A stretch of DNA of 64,000 nt, from assembly GCF_009299475.1 (NCBI RefSeq), contig NZ_WBSN01000009.1, forward strand, positions 1 through 64,000, written 5' to 3'. The notes beneath the pieces were generated by a model. The model was given only the letters and a program-made list of their open reading frames with translations, searched no databases and was not told where the DNA came from. Below are positions 54,270 to 61,340 of this stretch, in pieces. The DNA comes from Bifidobacterium avesanii. Lineage in GTDB: Bacteria; Actinomycetota; Actinomycetes; Actinomycetales; Bifidobacteriaceae. Position 1 is the stretch's first letter. Every line of letters begins with the position of its first letter. Position numbers and translations under genes: made by a program.

Positions 54270-55814
54270 TCATTCGGCGGGGGTTTCCTCCGGATGCCAC
54301 TCGCCGGGCCTGAGCCCCTGCTGGCAGGAGTACTCGTTGCCCTCGTAGCGGCTCTTGTCGAGCGCGAACTTGGGCAGGCGGACGCGGTCCTCCGGCGTGA
54401 GCGACTCGAGGAATTCCTGCTCGTAGTCGTCGAGCGCGGTGGGGTAGTCGCCGTTGAAGTAGGCGACGCACAGGCCGCCGTAGGGGGCGTCGGCGTTGAG
54501 GCCGATGGACTCGACCAGCCCGTCGAGGCTCAGGTAGGCGAGGGAGTCGGCGCCGATGTAGTCGCGGATCTCCTCCACGGACTTCTTCGCGGCGATGAGC
54601 TCCTTGGTGGTGGAGATGTCGATGCCGTAGAAGCACGGGTACTTGAGCGGCGGGGAGCTGATGCGCATGTGCACCTCGGCGGCGCCGGCCTCGCGCAGCA
54701 GCTGGACGATGCGCTTGGACGTGGTGCCGCGCACGATCGAGTCGTCGATGACGATGACGCGCTTGCCCTTGACGACGCCGCGCACGGCGGACAGCTTCAT
54801 GCGCACGCCCTGCTCGCGCAGCTCCTGGGTGGGCTGGATGAACGTACGGGCCACGTACTGGTTCTTGATCAGGCCCATCTCGTTGGGCAGGCCCGCGGCC
54901 TCGGCGTAGCCGGACGCGGCGGACAGCGAGGAGTTGGGCACGCCGATGACCATGTCCGCGTCCACGGGCGCCTCGGCGGCCAGACGCGCGCCCATGCGCT
55001 TGCGCGCGGAATGCACGTTGATGCCGTAGATGTCCGAATCGGGGCGGGCGAAGTAGATGAACTCCATCGAGCAGATGGCCAGCTGGGTCTCGTGCGTGTA
55101 CTGCACGATCTTGTAGCCGTGGTCGCTCACCACCACGATCTCGCCCGGGCGGATGTTGCGCACCAGCTCGGCGCCGACCACGTCGAGCGCGCAGGTTTCG
55201 GAGGCGAGCACGTAGGCGCCGTTCTTCATCCTGCCGAGGGACAGGGGGCGGAAGCCGTTGGGGTCGAGCGCGCCGATCATGGCGGTCTCGGTCATGAGCA
55301 GGTAGGCGAAGCCGCCGTGGACGGTGTTGAGCGCCTCCTTGAGCTTGTCCATGAAGGTCGGCTTGCCGGACCGGCGGATGAGGTGCATGAGCACTTCGGT
55401 GTCGGAGTTGGAGTGGAAGATCGCGCCCTCGTCCTCGAGCTTGCGGCGCAGGGTGCGGCAGTTGGTCAGGTTGCCGTTGTGGCACAGGGCCATGTCTCCG
55501 TCGTGGAAGCGGAAGATGAACGGCTGGATGTTGTCGGTCGAACCGGAGCCGGACGTGGCGTAGCGCACGTGGCCGATGGCGCGGTCTCCCTTGAGGCGCT
55601 CGATCTCGCGCTCGTCGCTGAAGACCTGGGTGAGCAGGCCGAGGCCGCGATGGCCGATGAGGTGACCGTGGTCGTTGGAGACGATGCCGGCGCCCTCCTG
55701 GCCGCGGTGCTGCAGCGCGTGGAGCCCGAAATACGTCAGACGAGCGGCGTCCGGGTGACCCCAAACGCCGAAAATACCGCATTCCTCATGAATGTCTTCG
55801 AGTTCGGCGGACAT
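54270..55814 (-). CDS. purF: Amidophosphoribosyltransferase (PurF)
   Basis: A 514-residue enzyme catalysing the first committed step of purine synthesis from PRPP and glutamine. The ATG at 55814 gives an 11-residue propeptide ending directly before Cys12 of CGIFGVWG, the Ntn nucleophile, as in Bacillus-type PurF. The PRPP loop is [21 protein letters not shown] (about 360-380). The Cys-ligand pattern of Fe-S PurF seems present (cysteines near CFYGID and YSCQQG). GAAGGATGCC precedes the start. It is the first gene of the operon; a leader hairpin lies at 55847-55877. Confidence 0.96.
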   Translation of the reverse strand: MSAELEDIHEECGIFGVWGHPDAARLTYFGLHALQHRGQEGAGIVSNDHGHLIGHRGLGLLTQVFSDEREIERLKGDRAIGHVRYATSGSGSTDNIQPFIFRFHDGDMALCHNGNLTNCRTLRRKLEDEGAIFHSNSDTEVLMHLIRRSGKPTFMDKLKEALNTVHGGFAYLLMTETAMIGALDPNGFRPLSLGRMKNGAYVLASETCALDVVGAELVRNIRPGEIVVVSDHGYKIVQYTHETQLAICSMEFIYFARPDSDIYGINVHSARKRMGARLAAEAPVDADMVIGVPNSSLSAASGYAEAAGLPNEMGLIKNQYVARTFIQPTQELREQGVRMKLSAVRGVVKGKRVIVIDDSIVRGTTSKRIVQLLREAGAAEVHMRISSPPLKYPCFYGIDISTTKELIAAKKSVEEIRDYIGADSLAYLSLDGLVESIGLNADAPYGGLCVAYFNGDYPTALDDYEQEFLESLTPEDRVRLPKFALDKSRYEGNEYSCQQGLRPGEWHPEETPAE

Positions 55815-55846
55815 ATAAGCGGCATCCTTCCTTCTGATCGCGTGGT

Positions 55847-55877
55847 GTGGAGTATCGCCGTTTCGATACTGCTCCAC
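55847..55877 (-). promoter_or_regulatory. Hairpin in the purF leader
   Basis: GTGGAG-TATCG pairs with CGATA-(CTG)-CTCCAC around CCGTTT. It lies 33 bases upstream of the purF start. It could affect mRNA stability or translation; no known riboswitch is recognised. Confidence 0.4.
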
Positions 55878-55951
55878 GTTACCAATCGGCGGATACATCC
55901 TTGCCGAGACGACCCCGCCACGCCGGGTTTTCCGCGGAAAATTCCGCGTGT

Positions 55952-55965
55952 CGAACTTATGTTCG
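55952..55965. promoter_or_regulatory. LexA (SOS) box 1
   Basis: CGAACTTATGTTCG is an exact match to the Gram-positive/actinobacterial SOS box CGAAC-N4-GTTCG. It lies 100 bases before the Y-family polymerase start, next to a -10-like GCTATGGT, and is also upstream of divergent purF. Confidence 0.9.
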
Positions 55966-55995
55966 AGAGATGTGCTATGGTTGTGGGCAAGAAGT

Positions 55996-56009
55996 CGAAC
56001 AAAAGTTCT
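55996..56009. promoter_or_regulatory. LexA (SOS) box 2
   Basis: CGAACAAAAGTTCT matches the SOS box at 9 of 10 defined positions. It lies 44 bases downstream of box 1, between the promoter and the polymerase start. Two boxes suggest tight repression in undamaged cells. Confidence 0.8.
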
Positions 56010-56064
56010 ACTTCTGTGCCGCCGTTTCGTCTGTCCGCACACCGATCCCGAAAGGAGGTCGACG

Positions 56065-57963
56065 ATGGGGTCCCGCACCTATCTGGCCATCGATCTGAAG
56101 TCGTTCTATGCCTCGGCGGAATGCGCCGCGCTGGGCTTGGACCCGCTGTCCACGAATCTCGTGGTGGCGGATGTGGGCCGTACGGAAAAGACCATCTGTC
56201 TGGCGGTCTCGCCCTCGCTCAAGGCGTGTGGTCTGCCGGGCAGGCCGAGGCTGTTCGAAGTGGTGGAGCGCATGCGTTCCGTCAACGAGCAGCGGCGTCT
56301 CAGGGCGCCGGGGCGCCGGCTGCGCGGCGAGTCGTGGGATGCGGACCGGCTTGGCGCCTCACCGGAGCTGGGCGCCGCGTATCTGGTGGTGAAGCCCCGC
56401 ATGGCGCATTATCTGGAGGTCAGCTCCGGCATCTACGGCATCTACCTGCAGTACGCCTCGCCCGAGGACATCCACGTCTACTCGATCGACGAGGTGTTCA
56501 TCGACGTCACGCGCTATCTGCGCTATTTCGGCAGGACGGCGCACGAGTTGGCGCGCATGATCGTCGGGGACATTCTGGACCGGACCGGCATCACCGCCAC
56601 CGCCGGCATCGGCACCAACATGTATCTGGCGAAGGTGGCCATGGACATCGTCGCCAAGCACATGCCCGCGGACGGCGACGGCGTGCGCATCGCGGAGCTC
56701 GACGAGGCGTCGTACCGGCGGCTGCTGTGGAACCACCGGCCCCTCACCGACTTCTGGCGTGTGGGGCGGGGCTATGCCAAGCGGCTCGCCGATTACGGCT
56801 TGGAGACGATGGGGGACATTGCCCGCTGCTCGCTGGGGAGGACGGACGAGTTCTACAACGCCGATCTGTTGCACAGGCTCTTCGGCGTGAACGCGGAGCT
56901 GCTCATCGACCATGCATGGGGGCGGGAGCCGTGCACCATCGCGGACATCAAAACGTACCGTCCCGGGGAAAGTTCGCTGAGCTCGGGGCAGGTGCTGCAC
57001 TGCGCCTACCCCTATGAGAAGGCGCGTGTGGTGGTTCGCGAGATGGCGGACGCCATGGCGATGGAGCTGACGGGCGGGGGAAAGGTGACGAACCGCGTCG
57101 GTCTGTTCGTGGGGTACGACCGTAAGGTGCGACGGCCGCATGACGTGGAGATGCACGTGTCCGACTGGTACGGGCGTAAGGTCCCCAAACCGGCGGGCGG
57201 ATGCGCGGAGCTGGGGCGTCACACCTCTTCGGCCCGTGCCATTGCCGGTGCGGTCATGGCGTTGTACGACCGCATCGTCGATCCGCGGCTCATGGTGCGC
57301 CGCGTCACCGTGGAGGTGGGCGACGTGCGACCGGCATCCGGGCCGGGTTCGGTGCGCTATGAGCAGCCCGACCTGTTCGACGAGACCCGCGCCGAGACCG
57401 ATGCGGACGATGGCGGGTTCGCGGCCGCGCCGGCATCCGATGCGGGGCGGCGTGAACGCGAAGTGCAGCGGGCCATGCTCGCGGTTCGGAGCAAGTTCGG
57501 CGGGAACGCCGTGCTCAGGGGCACGAGCTTCGAGGAGGGCGCCACGGGACGCGACCGCAACGAACAGATCGGCGGGCACGCGGCCGGCGACGGGCGGTCG
57601 GTCCGCGTGCGTCGCGGTGACGACGGCAACGTCGAGAGGCTGCTGCCGGTATGGATCAACGCACGGGATCAGACGTGGATGCCGTTGGCGCGGGATCCGG
57701 GCGCGCGGGCGCGCTCGCAACGCAGGCAGCCGGGCATGGCGCAGGCGCTGCCTCGCGGCGTGCTGTGCCCGACCGACCGGTATGACGACATCATCGCGCT
57801 TGCAAGACCTGTCGTGCCGGGACACCCGCCCATGTCCCGGGACAAGCGCGCCGCGCAGTTCATGCCGTTTGCGGCGCTCGCGGGCTATGAATCGGCGCTG
57901 AGCCGCACTGCGGGCGAGGTGGAGCGGCGATACCGTGACGCGGGGGAGTCGATATGGGAGTGA
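56065..57963 (+). CDS. SOS-controlled Y-family DNA polymerase with fused C-terminal domain
   Basis: A 632-residue translesion polymerase of the UmuC/DinB type. Catalytic acids are Asp10 ([14 protein letters not shown]) and Asp142-Glu143 (YSIDEVFID). The thumb/helix-hairpin-helix (about 230-275) and little-finger domains follow. A clamp-binding motif QPDLF lies at 434-438. The last about 60 residues ([19 protein letters not shown], then [21 protein letters not shown]) resemble small stand-alone proteins encoded next to such polymerases in Firmicutes, so this looks like a fusion. AAAGGAGGT before ATG 56065 sets the start. Two LexA boxes lie upstream. Confidence 0.9.
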   Translation: MGSRTYLAIDLKSFYASAECAALGLDPLSTNLVVADVGRTEKTICLAVSPSLKACGLPGRPRLFEVVERMRSVNEQRRLRAPGRRLRGESWDADRLGASPELGAAYLVVKPRMAHYLEVSSGIYGIYLQYASPEDIHVYSIDEVFIDVTRYLRYFGRTAHELARMIVGDILDRTGITATAGIGTNMYLAKVAMDIVAKHMPADGDGVRIAELDEASYRRLLWNHRPLTDFWRVGRGYAKRLADYGLETMGDIARCSLGRTDEFYNADLLHRLFGVNAELLIDHAWGREPCTIADIKTYRPGESSLSSGQVLHCAYPYEKARVVVREMADAMAMELTGGGKVTNRVGLFVGYDRKVRRPHDVEMHVSDWYGRKVPKPAGGCAELGRHTSSARAIAGAVMALYDRIVDPRLMVRRVTVEVGDVRPASGPGSVRYEQPDLFDETRAETDADDGGFAAAPASDAGRREREVQRAMLAVRSKFGGNAVLRGTSFEEGATGRDRNEQIGGHAAGDGRSVRVRRGDDGNVERLLPVWINARDQTWMPLARDPGARARSQRRQPGMAQALPRGVLCPTDRYDDIIALARPVVPGHPPMSRDKRAAQFMPFAALAGYESALSRTAGEVERRYRDAGESIWE

Positions 57964-58168
57964 GACGACGCTGGACGGGCGGACGTCGCGCGGGGACAAT
58001 GGCGGTTATGCGCGGGCGCGCGCCTGCTGGGACCATGACTTCGTCGTTCCCGATCGTCGTGCGTGTCGCGCGGGAACGATGCGGTGGGACCGCGATGCCC
58101 GTCCCGTCTCGGGACGGCGGCCCGGATGCGTTTCACACGGCGAACAATCGGTAGGGAAGGGGCGAAGC

Positions 58169-59761
58169 ATGCTGGAGACGGCGACGATGGTCGTATTCTG
58201 CGCGGCGCTTTTCGCCAGCGTGGCCGTTGGATGGTCGATCGTGCCCGCGCTGGTCGGAGGCCTCGCGCTGTTCTTCGGCTACGGACTGCTAACCGGTCAC
58301 GCGGCGAAGCCCATGGCGGTCCGCGCCCTGCGCAGCGTGAAGGACGCCGGCATCATTCTGGTGACGTTCGCGCTCATCGGCGTGCTGACCTCGCTGTGGC
58401 GAATCGGCGGGACGGTCGCCTTCGTCATCGTGCACGCGGTGCCGGCCGCGCATGCCGCGACCGTGGTTCCGCTGAGCTTCCTGCTGTGCGCGGGCATGTC
58501 GGCGCTCATCGGGTCGTCCTTCGCCAGCGCCGCCACCATGGGCACCATGTGCATGGCGCTGGGGCAGGCCATGGGCACCAACGGGATGCTGCTCGGCGGC
58601 GCCGTTCTCGCCGGCGTCTACGTCGGGGACCGTTGCTCGCCGGTTTCCACCAGCGCCCTGCTCGTCAAACAGCTCACCCACACCAACCTGTTCGGCAATC
58701 TCGGCCGGATGCTGCGCACGGGGCTGATCCCCTTCGTGCTGTCGTGCCTGATCTACGCCGTCGCCGCGTGGCCCGGCGTCGGGCCCTTTGGGGCCGACGG
58801 GGAAGCGGGAACCGTCTCGGACGGCGGGACATCGGCAAACGTCGTGGGGATGCTGAACGGCTCCTTTGACCTGCGCTGGCCGGTTGTCGTGCCGGCGTTG
58901 CTGGTGATCGCGCTGGCCATCGCGCGCATAGACGTGCGGGTGACCATGCTGACGAGCATTCTGGCGTCCGTCGCGGTCTGCATCGGCGTGCAGCGCACGG
59001 GTTGGAGGGATCTGCTCGCCACCGTCGTCTTCGGGTATGCGGCGCCCGATCCGTCCGTCGGCGCGCTGCTCAACGGCGGCGGCGTGCTCTCCATGGTCAC
59101 CGTGGGCGCGATTGTGTGCATTTCCTCGGCATACGCCGGCATCTTCGCGCAAACCGGCATGCTCGGAGGACTCCAACGGGGCATCGAGGGCATCGGCTTG
59201 CGCGCCGGGACATATGCGGCCACGCTCGTCACCGCGACCGCGACGGCCATGGTTGCGTGCAACCAGACGCTGACCATCATGCTCACCCATCAGCTGTGTG
59301 GCGGCGTGTACCGGGGTTCCGGTTCGGGCTCCTCCCGGAACGGCTCTCCCAACGCCGTTCCGGGAGACGAATCGGCCGCTGATCCGGGTTTCGGGACAAG
59401 GGCCGATAAGACGGGGATCGATGGGACGGAGGCTGATGGGACAGGGAAAACGGCGACTGACAAGAAGAGCGCCCGACCCGGCATGAAGCCGAACGAGCAA
59501 CAGGCTATCGACATGGAGGATTCCGCCGTGGTCGTGCCGGCTCTGGTGCCTTGGTCGATCGCCGGCGCGGTACCGCTGTCCATCATCGGCGCGCCCACGG
59601 CGAGCATGGCTGCGGCGTGCTTCCTCTATCTGCTGCCCGTGTGCCGTCTTGTCGGCGCCGCGGCCGAAGGATTCAGGCGTCGCCGCCGGGAAGAAAATCC
59701 AAGCGGCCGGCGGCATGGGCGTGGCGGCAACCATGCTGGCGCAGGATATGCAACGGCATGA
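58169..59761 (+). CDS. NhaC-family Na+/H+ antiporter
   Basis: A 530-residue polytopic membrane protein of the NhaC family, exchanging Na+ (or an organic cation such as malate/lactate pairs in MleN) for protons. Key words are ALIGSSFASAATMGTMCMALG (about 111-131), GVYVGDRCSPVSTSALL (about 150-166) and ACNQTLTIMLTHQL. About 70 hydrophilic residues rich in Gly/Asp/Thr/Lys interrupt the carrier after that segment (about 388-455), which is unusual. GGGAAGGGG precedes the ATG. The Arg/Gly-rich tail of about 25 residues is also odd. Confidence 0.85.
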   Translation: MLETATMVVFCAALFASVAVGWSIVPALVGGLALFFGYGLLTGHAAKPMAVRALRSVKDAGIILVTFALIGVLTSLWRIGGTVAFVIVHAVPAAHAATVVPLSFLLCAGMSALIGSSFASAATMGTMCMALGQAMGTNGMLLGGAVLAGVYVGDRCSPVSTSALLVKQLTHTNLFGNLGRMLRTGLIPFVLSCLIYAVAAWPGVGPFGADGEAGTVSDGGTSANVVGMLNGSFDLRWPVVVPALLVIALAIARIDVRVTMLTSILASVAVCIGVQRTGWRDLLATVVFGYAAPDPSVGALLNGGGVLSMVTVGAIVCISSAYAGIFAQTGMLGGLQRGIEGIGLRAGTYAATLVTATATAMVACNQTLTIMLTHQLCGGVYRGSGSGSSRNGSPNAVPGDESAADPGFGTRADKTGIDGTEADGTGKTATDKKSARPGMKPNEQQAIDMEDSAVVVPALVPWSIAGAVPLSIIGAPTASMAAACFLYLLPVCRLVGAAAEGFRRRRREENPSGRRHGRGGNHAGAGYATA

Positions 59762-60051
59762 CGGTATGACGGCGTGACATGACGTGCGATGGCGATGACG
59801 ATGACGACGTGTGGCGACATGATCATGACAGCGCCCCATCGCGCGTCGCATGATGCCAAGCGCGTGACATGCGCCGAAAGAGATGCGGCGACGTGACTGT
59901 GCCGGCGCCCGTGTCGTCATGAGGGATATGACGGCCAGGGACATGGCGGCCGGCGGGGACGTCCGTGGTGTGACGCATCTCATAGCGGCGCGCCGCGTGG
60001 CGGCGGGCCCGGCATGGGCAGACTGGAACGGTGAATATGGAAGAGAGAAAT
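59762..60051. other. Gene-free spacer before the formate channel
   Basis: No gene is seen. TGACG/TGACATG-type words recur (at least eight times between 59760 and 59960), a pattern similar to the GTGAC-rich stretch at the left edge of the window. No clear promoter was found, although the formate-channel promoter must be here. Confidence 0.4.
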
Positions 60052-61017
60052 ATGGACGACAACATTCATCAGGCGGAACAGCCCGCCTCGGCGGCGCCCG
60101 TGGCGGGCGTGGCCGCGGCTCCGGCTCCCGCCATGCACCCGCTGTTCCCCGGGCGCACCTTCATCAGCACCGTGCTCGACGCGCTGGACAGCAAGGAGGA
60201 AATGACCGGCAAGCTGCGCGGCAAGTACATGCAGCGAGCGGTCATGGCCGGATTCTTCGTCGGCATCTTCTTCACCACGTTCTTCGTCATCAGCGCCACA
60301 TTCGTCGCGCAGGGCCCCCAGATGGCGCTCGCGGGCAAGGTGCTCGCCTGCCTCACCTTCGGCTGGGCGCTCGTGCTCATCTACTACACCAACTCCGAGC
60401 TGCTCACCTCCAACATGATGATCGTGTCCATCGGCGCCTACCACAAGCGCATCGGATGGCTGCACTCGCTGCGCCTGCTCGGCCTGTGCCTCGTCGGCAA
60501 CCTCGTCGGAGGCCTCATCGTGGCGATCCTCCTGCGCGGGTCGACCATCACCGACGGCGTGACCATCGTGCAGATGATCGCCGCCGCGCACGCCAAAACC
60601 TCCTATGTGACGCAGGGCGTCTTCGGCGTGGCGGACCTGTTCGTACGCGCCATCTTCTGCAACTTCTGCATCAACATCGGCATGCTCATGGTCTACAACG
60701 GCAAGCTCGTCAACGACTTCACCAAGTGCGTGATCATGATCGTGGCCGTGTTCGTGTTCGCCTACCTCGGCTTCGAGCACTCCATCGCCGACTCGGTGCT
60801 GTTCCTCATCGTCGGTCTCCACGGCGCCGTGAACCCGTGGCTGGCCATCGTGACCATCGTCGTGGTGCTGCTCGGCAACTTCGTGGGCGGCGGCCTGCTT
60901 ATCGGCCTCAACTTCGCCGTCATGAACGACATGTCCCGCCCCGGTCATCCGCCGGTCTCCGACTTCGACCACTCGGCCCTCGAAACGCTGGAGGCTCCGC
61001 GGCCCGCCGGACTGTAA
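60052..61017 (+). CDS. Formate/nitrite transporter family channel
   Basis: A 321-residue FNT-family pentameric channel subunit with six spans. The N-terminal tail is Ala/Pro-rich (about 35 residues). FFVGIFFTTFFVISATF forms helix 1, TNSELLTSNMMI is the family loop between helices 2 and 3, and ICNFCINIGMLMV is the helix 5 motif (IFCNFCINIG). GGAAGAG just upstream supports ATG 60052; GTG 60031 and ATG 60037 are alternatives. In formate-producing fermenters it exports formate from pyruvate formate-lyase; no pfl genes are in the window. Confidence 0.9.
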   Translation: MDDNIHQAEQPASAAPVAGVAAAPAPAMHPLFPGRTFISTVLDALDSKEEMTGKLRGKYMQRAVMAGFFVGIFFTTFFVISATFVAQGPQMALAGKVLACLTFGWALVLIYYTNSELLTSNMMIVSIGAYHKRIGWLHSLRLLGLCLVGNLVGGLIVAILLRGSTITDGVTIVQMIAAAHAKTSYVTQGVFGVADLFVRAIFCNFCINIGMLMVYNGKLVNDFTKCVIMIVAVFVFAYLGFEHSIADSVLFLIVGLHGAVNPWLAIVTIVVVLLGNFVGGGLLIGLNFAVMNDMSRPGHPPVSDFDHSALETLEAPRPAGL

Positions 61018-61044
61018 AGCGCCTCGGCAAACCGCCGGCATGCT

Positions 61045-61099
61045 GCGTGCGCCCGGTTCACGGAACGGAGAAATCACGATCCGTGCACCGGGCGCACGC
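61045..61099 (+). terminator. Terminator of the formate channel gene
   Basis: GCGTGCGCCCGGT (61045-61057) pairs with ACCGGGCGCACGC (61087-61099), continued inside by CACGGA with TCCGTG, giving about 19 bp. It is followed by GTAAAAACACCGGTTTTC, itself with a small ACCGGTT palindrome. Confidence 0.75.
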
Positions 61100-61230
61100 G
61101 TAAAAACACCGGTTTTCTTGGTTTCAAGTCGTTTTCGGCGGATGCGGCTGTGTGTGCGCTGCCGGGTATCCTGCGATCGGAGGGATGCGGAGGAATGAGA
61201 CGACCGGAGGACGCCCGGCAGCGTACACGC

Positions 61231-61277
61231 AAAAGCGGGGCCCGTTCCACGCCAAATGGAACGGGCCCCGCCTTTGC
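61231..61277 (-). terminator. Terminator of purL
   Basis: GCGGGGCCCGTTCCA (61235-61249) and TGGAACGGGCCCCGC (61257-61271) form a perfect 15-bp stem. On the minus strand it is followed by TTTTG. It lies about 70 bases beyond the purL stop. Confidence 0.9.
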
Positions 61278-61340
61278 ATCCGATGAACGGGACCGATCAG
61301 ATTCCCGGAAAGACCGGAAACCCCGGAGAACAACGCCGGA

